Below are positions 45,907-55,141 of a DNA stretch of 64,000 nt, piece after piece. Each line of letters opens with the position of its first letter. The stretch's first letter is position 1. Source of the stretch: Paenibacillus turicensis (GTDB taxonomy: Bacteria > Bacillota > Bacilli > Paenibacillales > Paenibacillaceae). The notes under the pieces were generated by a model. That model saw nothing but the letters and a program-made list of their open reading frames with translations. It searched no databases and had not been told where the DNA came from. The stretch covers positions 281,887 through 345,886 of the forward strand of contig NZ_JAGGKG010000003.1 in the NCBI RefSeq assembly GCF_017873435.1. Direction: 5' to 3'. The position numbers were made by a program, and so were the translations under genes.

Positions 45907-46854
45907 ATGAATATTGTGTTTATGGGTACACCTGCCTTTGCAGTACCATCCTTAGAATTGCTGCTTGAAAAGGGCTACAACGTGGTTGGTGTCGTGACAC
46001 AGCCTGACCGCCCTCAGGGACGTAAAAAGGTCTTGATGCCAACGCCTGTAAAGGAAGCTGCATTGCGCCATGGCCTACCAGTTATGCAGCCAGAAAAGCT
46101 TCGTCATGCTGAAGCGGTAGCGGAGCTGGCAGCGTGGAAGCCGGATTTGATTGTTACGGCGGCCTTTGGACAAATTTTGCCTAAAGCTGTGCTTGATCTT
46201 CCTGTTTATGGCTGTTTAAATGTACACGGCTCTTTATTGCCTAAATATCGTGGAGGCGCTCCGATTCAGCGTTCTATTATTAATGGAGAATCTGAGACAG
46301 GTGTTACGTTAATGTATATGGCAGAAGGATTAGATACAGGTGATATGATCGCTACTGCTAGCATTCCAATTACAGATGAAGATAACTCAGGTACGATTTT
46401 TGAAAAGCTAAGCCATGTTGGAGCTAAGCTACTCATTGAACAGCTTCCTGACATTATTGCAGGCAAAGCGCCACGCACTCCGCAAAATGATGAGGAGTCC
46501 ACATATGCCAAAAACTTATCCAGAGAAGATGAAAAAATAAATTGGGCAGCTAGCTCAACAAGTATTTTTAACCAGATTAGAGGGCTTTCTCCTTTCTCAG
46601 GTGGCTTTACAATGTGGAATAATGAAGTGTTTAAGGTGTGGGAGGTCCAAAATCCTAAGCATGTCACTAGCTCTAATACGGACTTGAGTTATAAACCTGG
46701 CACTGTAATCGGGCTTACAAAAGAGGGGATTGAGGTTGGCACTGGCGATGGTTCAGTTTTTTTAACAAAAGTACAGCCAGCCGGTAAAAAGGCGATGGAT
46801 GCGACCCAATTTATGCTTGGTGGTGTCATGAAGAAAGGGACGGTATTGTTATGA
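45907..46854 (+). CDS. fmt: Methionyl-tRNA formyltransferase
   Basis: 315 residues. It formylates initiator Met-tRNA using 10-formyl-THF. The catalytic loop LNVHGSLLPKYRGGAPIQRS has the conserved Asn and His; an N-terminal MNIVFMGTPAFAVPSLE and a C-terminal OB-like domain are present. The start follows AAGAGGTGG; the gene begins 19 bp after def and overlaps rsmB by 4 bp. Confidence 0.97.
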   Translation: MNIVFMGTPAFAVPSLELLLEKGYNVVGVVTQPDRPQGRKKVLMPTPVKEAALRHGLPVMQPEKLRHAEAVAELAAWKPDLIVTAAFGQILPKAVLDLPVYGCLNVHGSLLPKYRGGAPIQRSIINGESETGVTLMYMAEGLDTGDMIATASIPITDEDNSGTIFEKLSHVGAKLLIEQLPDIIAGKAPRTPQNDEESTYAKNLSREDEKINWAASSTSIFNQIRGLSPFSGGFTMWNNEVFKVWEVQNPKHVTSSNTDLSYKPGTVIGLTKEGIEVGTGDGSVFLTKVQPAGKKAMDATQFMLGGVMKKGTVLL

Positions 46855-48233
46855 GTAAGGCAACCCGTCTGAGATTTCCTTTAACTGCTCGTGGCGTGGC
46901 GCTTCAGGTGCTCACTAGTGTAGAGCAGGAAGGGGCGTATAGCAACCTGCAACTAAATGAAGCATTACAACGTGCTGATTTATCTGGTTCAGATAGTGGT
47001 CTAGCCACGGAATTAGTATACGGTACAATTTCACGAAGAAATACGATCGACTATTTTTTGAATCAATATGTGCAAAAGGGAGTTGGTAAGCTAGAGATTT
47101 GGGTGCGGAATTTACTCAGACTTAGCTTCTACCAAATCTATTATTTAGATCGTATCCCTGACCATGCGACAGTAAGTGAAGCGGTGAAAATTGCTAAAAA
47201 GCTAGGACACCAAGGAATTTCAGGCATGGTCAACGGTGTACTACGTAACATTTTGCGAAATGCAGATAAGCTAGTTGTGCCAGCAAATCTTCCTACTGTG
47301 TCGCAAATTGCATTAGAGCATTCTCACCCAGAATGGTTAGTTGAAAAGTGGGTGAATTGGCTTGGGGAAGAAAAGACGGCTGACATTTGTCAAGCAAACA
47401 ATGTTCCTCCTGCTAATAGCGTTAGAGTAAATACGACAGTCATCACAAGGGACAAGCTCATTGAGGAAATGAAAGCTGCGGGATTAGATGCTGTACCTTC
47501 AAAGCTTGCACAAGATGGAATTGTGGTGCGTAGTGGCGGAAATATGGCGTTAACCTCATGGTATACGGATGGATTGTTATCCGTTCAGGATGAAAGCTCC
47601 ATGCTAGTAGCCGAGGCTCTAGACGTTAAATCAAATATGAAGGTGTTAGATTGTTGTGCTGCTCCAGGTGGTAAAAGCTGTCATATCGCAGAGAGACTTG
47701 AGGGAACTGGGCAAGTGGTTGCCAATGATGTCCATCCGCATAAAGCAAAATTAATAGAGGATCAGGCAAAACGGCTTGGTTTAAAGCAAGTGGAGTGCCA
47801 GATTAGTGATGCGATGGATTTAAATCATCAATTTGCTAAGGAATCCTTTGAGCGTATCCTCCTAGATGCCCCGTGCTCTGGGTTAGGTGTCATCCGTCGT
47901 AAGCCAGATTTAAAATGGGTAAAAACAGAGGAGGATATTGCTAATATTGCTCAGCTCCAAGCGGAGCTGCTCCATGCCGTTTCTGAGTTATTGAAGCCTG
48001 GTGGCATACTGGTATATAGCACCTGCACAATGGAGCCAAGTGAAAATAATGAGGTTGTGAGTACGTTTTTAAGTCAGCATCCCGATTTCTCATTAGAAAT
48101 GGAGCCATTTTTGTCACAGCTTCCAGCCGTGCATCAGGAATATCAAAATCCAGCTAAACAAGGATTTCAAATATTTCCAGATGATTATCATTCAGACGGA
48201 TTTTATATTTCACGATTACGCAAAAAGGCTTAA
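46851..48233 (+). CDS. rsmB: 16S rRNA (cytosine-967-C5)-methyltransferase
   Basis: 460 residues. N-terminal NusB-like RNA-binding domain (1 to ~145), SAM-binding VLDCCAAPGGKSCHIAE, PC motif DAPCSGLGVIRRKPDLKW and catalytic Cys in YSTCTMEPSENN. Coupled to fmt by an ATGA overlap. Confidence 0.96.
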   Translation: MSKATRLRFPLTARGVALQVLTSVEQEGAYSNLQLNEALQRADLSGSDSGLATELVYGTISRRNTIDYFLNQYVQKGVGKLEIWVRNLLRLSFYQIYYLDRIPDHATVSEAVKIAKKLGHQGISGMVNGVLRNILRNADKLVVPANLPTVSQIALEHSHPEWLVEKWVNWLGEEKTADICQANNVPPANSVRVNTTVITRDKLIEEMKAAGLDAVPSKLAQDGIVVRSGGNMALTSWYTDGLLSVQDESSMLVAEALDVKSNMKVLDCCAAPGGKSCHIAERLEGTGQVVANDVHPHKAKLIEDQAKRLGLKQVECQISDAMDLNHQFAKESFERILLDAPCSGLGVIRRKPDLKWVKTEEDIANIAQLQAELLHAVSELLKPGGILVYSTCTMEPSENNEVVSTFLSQHPDFSLEMEPFLSQLPAVHQEYQNPAKQGFQIFPDDYHSDGFYISRLRKKA

Positions 48234-48258
48234 AACTGTATATAAAATACAAGCCTAG

Positions 48259-48320
48259 AGGGCAATCGCTAACGAAATGATTAGGCTTTATGATTTCATT
48301 TTCATTAGCGATTGCCCTTT
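48259..48320 (+). terminator. Large hairpin after rsmB, terminator-like
   Basis: A perfect 14-bp stem AGGGCAATCGCTAA / TTAGCGATTGCCCT with an inner GAAAT/ATTTC pair. Only three T follow, so termination efficiency is doubtful. Confidence 0.5.
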
Positions 48321-48466
48321 ACAATGTGCAGTAAAACTTGAACTCTATGAAAACATGAAGTAATATCAATACTGCAATAAAGTTTTAGTGCTATTATGTT
48401 TTATGGTAAAATGGAAAGAATGAATGTGATAGCACATACGATATATTATAAGACAGGTGTGTGAAG

Positions 48467-49519
48467 ATGAAACCTTTTATATACGACTACACGATGGAAG
48501 AGTTACAAGAATGGGCAGTAAGCCAAGGGGAGCCAGCATTTCGCGGTAGCCAAATCTTTGATTGGCTTTATGTGAAGCGAGTAGATTCCTTTGAGCAAAT
48601 GAGTAACCTTTCCAAAGCATTACGACAAAAGCTTGATGATAGCTTTTCTTTTGTGCTTTTAAAAGAAATTGCTAAATATGAGTCTTCAGATGGAACAGTG
48701 AAATTTTTATTTGGACTTCATGATGATCATGGGATTGAGACGGTTGTAATGAAGCACAACTATGGCAACAGTATTTGTGTAACGACACAAGTTGGTTGTC
48801 GTGTTGGTTGTACTTTTTGTGCCTCTACCCTTGGTGGGTTGAAGCGTAACCTTACTGCAGGTGAGATTGTTGCGCAGGTTGTACAGGCTCAACGCATTTT
48901 AGATGCTCGTGGTGAGAGAGTAAGCAGCATCGTTATTATGGGTACAGGTGAACCGTTTGAAAATTATGATGCAACGATGAACTTTTTGCGGATTATGATT
49001 CATGAAAAGGGCTTAAATATTGGACAACGTCATATTACCGTTTCAACAAGTGGGATTGTACCAAGTATTTATAAATTTGCTGATGAGGGCACTCAAATAA
49101 ATCTAGCGATTTCAATCCATGCTCCAAATGATGCTTTGCGTTCGAAGCTAATGCCAGTTAACCGTCGTTATCCTTTTAACGATGTAATTGAATCCTTAAA
49201 TTACTATATTGCTAAAACAGGAAGAAGAATTACATTTGAGTATGCATTAATTAATGGTGTAAATGATAGACCTGAACATGCAAAGGAACTCGCTGAGGTG
49301 ATTAAAGGAATGAGCATGTCCAGTCACGTGAACCTTATTCCTGTTAACCATGTTCCAGAACGCAAATATGTTAGAACTTCGAGAAATGATATTTTTAATT
49401 TCCAACGTGTGTTGACGGATGCGGGTATTAATGTAACGATCCGTCGTGAGCAAGGGCATGACATTGCAGCAGCCTGTGGTCAATTACGGGCGAAGCATAT
49501 GGAGTCTGGTACGAGGTGA
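48467..49519 (+). CDS. rlmN: Dual-specificity 23S rRNA/tRNA (adenine-C2)-methyltransferase RlmN
   Basis: 350 residues, radical SAM. The cluster motif [29 protein letters not shown], and the C-terminal catalytic Cys in AACGQL are all present. ATG at 48467 follows AGGTGTGTG; a GTG two codons earlier is within that site. It heads the rlmN-prpC-prkC-rsgA-rpe run. Confidence 0.96.
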   Translation: MKPFIYDYTMEELQEWAVSQGEPAFRGSQIFDWLYVKRVDSFEQMSNLSKALRQKLDDSFSFVLLKEIAKYESSDGTVKFLFGLHDDHGIETVVMKHNYGNSICVTTQVGCRVGCTFCASTLGGLKRNLTAGEIVAQVVQAQRILDARGERVSSIVIMGTGEPFENYDATMNFLRIMIHEKGLNIGQRHITVSTSGIVPSIYKFADEGTQINLAISIHAPNDALRSKLMPVNRRYPFNDVIESLNYYIAKTGRRITFEYALINGVNDRPEHAKELAEVIKGMSMSSHVNLIPVNHVPERKYVRTSRNDIFNFQRVLTDAGINVTIRREQGHDIAAACGQLRAKHMESGTR

Positions 49520-49525
49520 TAATAG

Positions 49526-50299
49526 TTGATTAGAACAGTTCATGTAAGTGATGTAGGCTTAGTACGTTCTGTGAATGAGGATACTGCGTGGACCCAGCAA
49601 TTAGCTCATGGGCTTACGCTTGGTATTGTTGCCGATGGTATGGGCGGTCATCAAGCTGGTGATGTTGCGAGTAAGCTTGCTGTAGAGACGATCGTTAATG
49701 ATTTAAGTGAAATAAGTAATGATGTATCATTGCAAGAATGCGAGATTGCACTTAAGGAAGCTATTATTCATGCCAATGAAGTTGTTTACCGTAGAGCACA
49801 GCAGTATGAAGAATATCGTAATATGGGGACAACCGTCGTAGCTGCACTTTTAAAAGGGCAGGGTGGAATTATTGGTCATATTGGGGATAGTAGAGCATAT
49901 TTATATCGTCAAGAGAAAATAGAGCAACTAACAGAAGATCATTCACTTGTTAATATGTTATTAAAAAACAAACAAATTAGCGCCGAAGAAGCAAGTGTAC
50001 ATCCTCGGCGTAACGTATTAACAAGAGCACTTGGAACTGATAAAGAAGTTATCGTAGATATGGATTATATCACTTTAGAGCTGGGGGATACCCTTGTTAT
50101 TTGCAGTGACGGTCTAAGTAACTTCGTTACAACAGAGCAAATGATAGATACCCTTGGCAATACATTGCTTTCACTACAAAGCCGAGCAGATACCTTGCTT
50201 CAGCTAGCTTTGGAAGCAGGTGGCGAAGACAATATTACGGTTGTCTTAGTTGAGCTTGGTGAAGATACCGGGTCAAGTACAAAGGAGTTGAAAGCATGA
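49526..50299 (+). CDS. prpC: PP2C-type Ser/Thr protein phosphatase
   Basis: 257 residues. It dephosphorylates PrkC and its targets. PP2C metal motifs: VADGMGGHQAGDVAS, GHIGDSRAYLYR, VICSDGLSNF, GGEDNITVVLV. TTG start eight bases after CGAGGTGA. It overlaps prkC by 4 bp, so kinase and phosphatase are coupled. Confidence 0.95.
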   Translation: MIRTVHVSDVGLVRSVNEDTAWTQQLAHGLTLGIVADGMGGHQAGDVASKLAVETIVNDLSEISNDVSLQECEIALKEAIIHANEVVYRRAQQYEEYRNMGTTVVAALLKGQGGIIGHIGDSRAYLYRQEKIEQLTEDHSLVNMLLKNKQISAEEASVHPRRNVLTRALGTDKEVIVDMDYITLELGDTLVICSDGLSNFVTTEQMIDTLGNTLLSLQSRADTLLQLALEAGGEDNITVVLVELGEDTGSSTKELKA

Positions 50300-52365
50300 T
50301 TGGACATGAATTAGGCGGTCGTTATCACATTCTTGAACAAGTTGGTGGCGGTGGAATGGCGCTTGTGTATAAAGCACATGACATTCTTCTAAACCGTAAT
50401 GTAGCCATTAAGGTGCTTAGACAACAATTTGTAAATGATGAGGAATTTATTAGACGTTTCCGTAGGGAAGCACAATCCGCAGCCTCCTTGTCACATTCTA
50501 ACATTGTTAGTGTATATGATGTAGGACAAGAAGATGAGATTCACTATATCGTAATGGAGTATATTGAGGGACAAAATCTTAATGAGATTATTAAAGAAAG
50601 AGCACCGATGCAGGTGGAAGAAGCGGTACGTATTGCTTCACAAATTGCAGATGCACTAGACCATGCACATCATAATGACATTATTCATCGTGATATTAAA
50701 CCTCATAATATTTTAATTGGAAGGAACGGTCGTGTGAAGGTAACGGATTTTGGGATTGCTCGTGCAGTCACCTCATCCACAATTACACAGACAGGTTCTG
50801 TCGTTGGTTCAGTTCATTATTTCTCACCTGAGCATGCAAAGGGCGTTGCTACTGGAGAAAAGTCAGATCTCTACTCACTTGGAATCGTATTATACCAAAT
50901 GCTAACAGGGCGGCTTCCATTTTTAGGGGAAAGTCCAATTAGTGTTGCCTTAAAACATTTACAAGAGCAATTTGAAGAACCACGAGTGGTTAATCCATTA
51001 ATCCCACAAAGTGTTGAAAATATTATTTTAAAATCGATGCGTAAAAATCCTGGTGAACGTTACAATTCTGCTCGTGAAATGTTGAGAGATCTGGAAACCT
51101 GCTTGTTGCCAGAGCGGCGGATTGAACCTAAATTATTTTTTGAGCAAGAAAGTGATGAAGACAGCACTAGAGTTGTGCCAGCAATTAAATCACAAAGCTC
51201 AGTATATACAGGACCACCATCAAAGCTATCGCGAGATGTACCGAATGGTGAAGAGTTTGAAAGTAAAAAGGATAAAAAGGCTAATAAAAATAAAGCAATC
51301 TTATGGGTCAGCTTAACTGCGATTTTATTAGTGGCTATCATTTCTGTGGCTTGGTACGTCAATAAAGTATTAACTGTTGCTGAAGTACCTATTCCTAACG
51401 TAGTTAACTTAGAAGAAAAGGCTGCGATTTTAAAGCTGTCTGAAAGTGGGCTTAAGGTCGGAGAAATTGTTAGGGAATATAAAGATGGTTTTGATGAGGG
51501 TATCGTGTATGAACAAGATAAGCCAGAGGGCACGCTAGTGAAGGAAGGCTCTACCGTAGATTTGAAGGTGAGTACCGCCAAGCCTACCACTAAAATGATC
51601 TCGGTGGTTGGTGAAACCTATGATGATGCTGTGAGTAAGCTTGTGGGCCTTGAAATTGATAAATCAAACATTAGTAAAACCGAGCAAGCTAGTGATACCG
51701 TAGAGGAAGGCAAAGTGATTGAGCAGACACCTTCGCCAGACAGTGAATTTGATCCTCAATCAGTCAAGGTTGTTCTTATTGTTAGTAAAGGCAAAGAAAA
51801 TGTTAATATGATTAATCTGATCGGGATGACGCAGGAAAAAGCAGAGGCAGAACTTAAGGAATTGAACCTAAAACTGTCTAAGGATGGAATTAAATATGAA
51901 TCCAGCTTTGATAAAAAAGAAGGGCAAGTCATAGATCAATGGCCATTCAAAGCGGGAGACCCTGTTACTCCAGGCTCAGAAGTAATTTTGACCGTCAGCT
52001 CGGGTTATCCACCTGAAGCCTTTGAATACAAGTTTAGCTTCCCTGTTGCCCCTGCCACTGAGGGTAAAAAGAGTAAAATTAAAATCACATTTGACGATGC
52101 CCGTGGTGAAAAGCAGGATTGGGGAACAAAAACAATTTCTAGCGTAGAGACGTTATCAGTCGATATGATTTTAGCGCCAAATAAAAATGGGGTTGTCACT
52201 GTAACACGTGATGGACAATACTTGGATTCTTATCCTGTATCCTATATTGATGCTAAACAAGGGACTGTACCTATTCCACAAATACCTGGGACAGAGACAC
52301 CACCTGATAGTGGTGGCGACTCGCCAAGCAACAATGAAGAGCCACCGGCAAATACAAATGGTTGA
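50296..52365 (+). CDS. prkC: PASTA-domain Ser/Thr protein kinase PrkC
   Basis: 689 residues. Cytosolic kinase domain: GGGGMALVYKAHD, Lys39 in AIKVL, HRDIKPHN with Asp133, DFGIARA with Asp151. A single membrane helix is at about 335-357. Outside are three PASTA repeats (about 360-565), which bind peptidoglycan fragments, and a further beta domain ending in a Pro/Asn-rich tail (PPANTNG). In B. subtilis PrkC senses muropeptides in spore germination and phosphorylates translation factors. Confidence 0.95.
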   Translation: MIGHELGGRYHILEQVGGGGMALVYKAHDILLNRNVAIKVLRQQFVNDEEFIRRFRREAQSAASLSHSNIVSVYDVGQEDEIHYIVMEYIEGQNLNEIIKERAPMQVEEAVRIASQIADALDHAHHNDIIHRDIKPHNILIGRNGRVKVTDFGIARAVTSSTITQTGSVVGSVHYFSPEHAKGVATGEKSDLYSLGIVLYQMLTGRLPFLGESPISVALKHLQEQFEEPRVVNPLIPQSVENIILKSMRKNPGERYNSAREMLRDLETCLLPERRIEPKLFFEQESDEDSTRVVPAIKSQSSVYTGPPSKLSRDVPNGEEFESKKDKKANKNKAILWVSLTAILLVAIISVAWYVNKVLTVAEVPIPNVVNLEEKAAILKLSESGLKVGEIVREYKDGFDEGIVYEQDKPEGTLVKEGSTVDLKVSTAKPTTKMISVVGETYDDAVSKLVGLEIDKSNISKTEQASDTVEEGKVIEQTPSPDSEFDPQSVKVVLIVSKGKENVNMINLIGMTQEKAEAELKELNLKLSKDGIKYESSFDKKEGQVIDQWPFKAGDPVTPGSEVILTVSSGYPPEAFEYKFSFPVAPATEGKKSKIKITFDDARGEKQDWGTKTISSVETLSVDMILAPNKNGVVTVTRDGQYLDSYPVSYIDAKQGTVPIPQIPGTETPPDSGGDSPSNNEEPPANTNG

Positions 52366-52397
52366 TAAACTATGAAATTTGAAAGTGAGGCTGAATT

Positions 52398-53306
52398 ATG
52401 CCTGAGGGCCTGATTGTTAAGGCGCTGAGTGGATATTATTATGTGAAGCCTGACGCCGCGGCAGAGGACGATACAGTCCAATGCCGTGGGCGAGGCATCT
52501 TAAAGAAGCAAGGTGTGACTCCGTTGGTGGGAGATCATGTTATCTTTACACATACTGAGAATGGAGAAGGCATTTTAGAGCAACTACAGCCTAGAACTAC
52601 GGCCTTAATCCGTCCGCCTGTTGCTAACGCAGAGCTAGCAGTTTTGTTGTTTTCAGTCAAAGAACCTGATTTAAACCTACAACTTTTGGATAAATTTCTG
52701 GTTCATATTGAACATGCAGGATTGAAGGTGCTCATTTGTTTAACAAAAGAGGACTTGCTTCAGGAAGATAATGATGAGAAGGAAAATGCACTCACCACAC
52801 AAGTAGAGCAGATGTATAAGGAAATTGGTTACGATGTCATTGTGACTAGCTCTGTATCTGGACTTGGAACTGAGGATATCAAGAAGAAATTACAAAATAA
52901 AATTAGTGTTTTTTCAGGTCAATCTGGGGTAGGGAAGTCCTCCTTGTTAAATGCTATTGTTCCTGAGTTAGCACTAGAAACTGGAATTATAAGTATGAAG
53001 CTAGGACGTGGTAAGCATACGACTCGTCATGTTGAATTAATTTCACTTGGCAATGGAGGATATGTTGCGGACACGCCTGGATTTAGTCAGCTTGACTTTT
53101 TAGAGCTAGGTGTAGAAGAGTTGTCTAGTTGCTTCCCTGAATTTGTTGCTTACGAAGAGCAATGTAAATTTAGAGGCTGTAGCCACCTTCATGAGCCTGG
53201 CTGTAGAGTGAGACAAGCCTTAGAAGAAAATAAAATTATGCAAAGTCGTTATGAGCATTATGTTCAATTCCATGAGGAAATGAAAGAAAAAAAACGGAGG
53301 TATTAA
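52398..53306 (+). CDS. rsgA: Ribosome small-subunit-dependent GTPase RsgA
   Basis: 302 residues. Circularly permuted GTPase for 30S maturation: N-terminal OB fold, TKED (G4) before GQSGVGKSSLLNAI (G1) and DTPGFSQ (G3), then the zinc cluster CKFRGCSHLHEPGC. Also a known substrate of PrkC in B. subtilis, which fits its place behind the kinase. Confidence 0.96.
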   Translation: MPEGLIVKALSGYYYVKPDAAAEDDTVQCRGRGILKKQGVTPLVGDHVIFTHTENGEGILEQLQPRTTALIRPPVANAELAVLLFSVKEPDLNLQLLDKFLVHIEHAGLKVLICLTKEDLLQEDNDEKENALTTQVEQMYKEIGYDVIVTSSVSGLGTEDIKKKLQNKISVFSGQSGVGKSSLLNAIVPELALETGIISMKLGRGKHTTRHVELISLGNGGYVADTPGFSQLDFLELGVEELSSCFPEFVAYEEQCKFRGCSHLHEPGCRVRQALEENKIMQSRYEHYVQFHEEMKEKKRRY

Positions 53307-53310
53307 CTTC

Positions 53311-53979
53311 ATGAATAACATCTATATTGCACCCTCAATTTTATCTGCTGATTTTTCAAAATTAGGTATGGAAGTAAATGATGTACAGCAAGGTGGGGCT
53401 GATTGGTTACATATTGACGTGATGGACGGGCATTTTGTGCCTAATTTAACGTTTGGTCCATTAGTAGTGGATGCAATTGCACCTCATACAAATATCCCGC
53501 TTGATGTACACTTAATGATCGAAAATCCAGATATGTACATTCCGTTTTTTGCTAAGGCTGGCGCACATGTCATTACGGTTCATGCCGAAGCTTGTCCACA
53601 TCTACATCGTACAATTCATCATATTAAGGAACTTAATGTTAAGGCAGGGGTGGCGATTAATCCAGCGACGCCAGTTTCGGCAATTAGTGAGATTTTAGAT
53701 CAAGTTGATTTAGTGCTTGTGATGACTGTAAACCCAGGCTTTGGTGGTCAATCCTTTATTCCAGCGACATTACGTAAAATTGAGCAGTTACAGCAATATA
53801 AAGCAGAGCATCCTGAGCATCAGTTCCATATCGAGGTAGACGGTGGTATTACTGCCCAGACGGCGCCTTTGGTGGTTAAGGCTGGTGCTGATGTATTAGT
53901 CGCAGGAAGTGCTGTGTTTGGTCGTGAGGACCGACAGCAAGCGATGGCTGAAATTCGTAATAGTGTGACAAGCGTATAA
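53311..53979 (+). CDS. rpe: Ribulose-phosphate 3-epimerase
   Basis: 222 residues, TIM barrel. It interconverts ribulose-5-P and xylulose-5-P. IAPSILSADFSKLG, WLHIDVMDGHFVPNLTFGP and MTVNPGFGGQSFIP carry the metal ligands and catalytic Asp. GGAGG precedes the ATG, three bases after the rsgA stop. The thiamine pyrophosphokinase gene that follows rpe in B. subtilis is absent. Confidence 0.96.
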   Translation: MNNIYIAPSILSADFSKLGMEVNDVQQGGADWLHIDVMDGHFVPNLTFGPLVVDAIAPHTNIPLDVHLMIENPDMYIPFFAKAGAHVITVHAEACPHLHRTIHHIKELNVKAGVAINPATPVSAISEILDQVDLVLVMTVNPGFGGQSFIPATLRKIEQLQQYKAEHPEHQFHIEVDGGITAQTAPLVVKAGADVLVAGSAVFGREDRQQAMAEIRNSVTSV

Positions 53980-54052
53980 ATTTAGTAATAAACTCTATAA
54001 TAAACAAATAACTAAATTCTAATGTCATAGGTGTTACATCCTACGCATACAA

Positions 54053-54091
54053 TGGGTTACATGAGAGGTTCTCATGTAGCCCTTTTTTTAT
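54053..54091 (+). terminator. Rho-independent terminator after rpe
   Basis: GGGTTACATGAGA / TCTCATGTAGCCC (one wobble) with a GGT loop and seven T. Confidence 0.92.
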
Positions 54092-54179
54092 AATTTACTT
54101 TTGTTGTACAAATACACAAGGTGAAGTCTAGCAACATATGATGAAAGTGAAGGCATGAGAATGACAGGGAGGGTAAATC

Positions 54180-54260
54180 ATGAAATTTTACACATTCAAG
54201 CTGCCTAAGTTTCTTGGAGGTTTTGTCAGAGCGGTCCTTAATACGTTTCATAAAAATTAA
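54180..54260 (+). CDS. spoVM: Stage V sporulation protein M
   Basis: Only 26 codons. It starts MKFYTFKLPKFLGG and goes on with FVRAVL, almost the same as B. subtilis SpoVM in sequence and identical in length. SpoVM is an amphipathic helix made in the mother cell that reads the convex curvature of the forespore membrane and recruits SpoIVA for coat assembly. Pro9 and Arg17, important in B. subtilis, are kept; Ile6 is Phe here. GGGAGGG lies upstream of the ATG. Position between rpe and rpmB is as in B. subtilis. A sigma-E promoter is expected; TATAATTT then AATACACA 14 bp later (near 54090-54120) is a weak candidate. Confidence 0.95.
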   Translation: MKFYTFKLPKFLGGFVRAVLNTFHKN

Positions 54261-54291
54261 ACAGTGGGATACTGGGCATAATCTGGACACC

Positions 54292-54326
54292 AAAAAAGCA
54301 CCTCAAATTATTCAAGGTGCTTTTTG
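54292..54326. terminator. Rho-independent terminator, bidirectional
   Basis: AAAAAAGCACCT / AGGTGCTTTTT between the convergent spoVM and rpmB genes. Confidence 0.9.
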
Positions 54327-54343
54327 TCTATATGCTTATTTCA

Positions 54344-54532
54344 TTACACGCGAGTCACTTTACCGGATTTCAAAGCCCGAGTGCTGACGTATACGCGTTT
54401 TGGTTTACCGTCTACCAAGATCCGGACCTTTTGTACATTGACACCCCAAGAACGACGATTACGGTTGTTAGCATGGGAGACATGGTTACCAGTACCTGGA
54501 GTTTTTCCAGTCACATAACATTTGCGAGACAT
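54344..54532 (-). CDS. rpmB: 50S ribosomal protein L28
   Basis: 62 residues, starting [20 protein letters not shown]. It has a single Cys, so this is the zinc-free form. AGGAGGTG precedes the ATG. It is transcribed against the surrounding genes, as in B. subtilis. Confidence 0.97.
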   Translation of the reverse strand: MSRKCYVTGKTPGTGNHVSHANNRNRRSWGVNVQKVRILVDGKPKRVYVSTRALKSGKVTRV

Positions 54533-54623
54533 TCATTACACCTCCTGTTCAATACACCTATCTTGAAAATAACAGTTAACTAAGTTAAATGTGCCCAGTT
54601 ATTGTTCAAAACAATACTATAAT

Positions 54624-54653
54624 ATAATATCATAGTAAAAAATCTGTCGTCAA
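54624..54653 (-). promoter_or_regulatory. Sigma-A-type promoter of rpmB
   Basis: On the minus strand TTGACG (54648-54653) and TATTAT (54624-54629) with an 18-bp spacer. The ~90-nt leader contains a small ATTGTT/AACAAT hairpin. Confidence 0.6.
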
Positions 54654-54766
54654 CCAATGATTTTACTTTATTTCTATCTCTGTCACCTTCTTTTATTTAT
54701 TTCTTAGTACTCTTATAGTACAATATGGTGTAGTCCATAATAATTTCATAAGGAGGAATGTGAGGC

Positions 54767-55126
54767 GTGACGGTACAAATGAATACGGAACATGGAAGTA
54801 TCCATATTTCGGAGGACGTCATTGCAAGGATCGCCGGATCGGCCGCCATGGAGTGTTATGGACTGGTAGGAATGGCAAGCCGAAGTCAAGTGAAGGATGG
54901 AATTGCCGAATTACTCGGGCGTGATAATTTAACCCGGGGTGTGGAAGTGAACCTCGATAATACCGGGTTACTTATATCTCTTTATATTATAGTAAGTTAT
55001 GGTACGAAAATACTTGAGGTTGCACACAACATACAAAAAAAAGTGAAATATGAATTTCATGAAATTACCGGACTTAATGTTGAAAAAATCAATGTTATTG
55101 TTCAAGGTGTACGTGTATCAAGCTAG
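54767..55126 (+). CDS. yloU: Asp23/YloU family protein
   Basis: 119 residues, GTG start about ten bases after AAGGAGG (ATG at 54779 is an alternative). HISEDVIARIAGSAAMECYG and the C-terminal VEKINVIVQGVRV fit Asp23. It lies just before fakA, as yloU-yloV in B. subtilis; the paralogue at 14592 shares the domain but not the context. Confidence 0.93.
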   Translation: MTVQMNTEHGSIHISEDVIARIAGSAAMECYGLVGMASRSQVKDGIAELLGRDNLTRGVEVNLDNTGLLISLYIIVSYGTKILEVAHNIQKKVKYEFHEITGLNVEKINVIVQGVRVSS

Positions 55127-55141
55127 GAAGGGGAATCCTCA

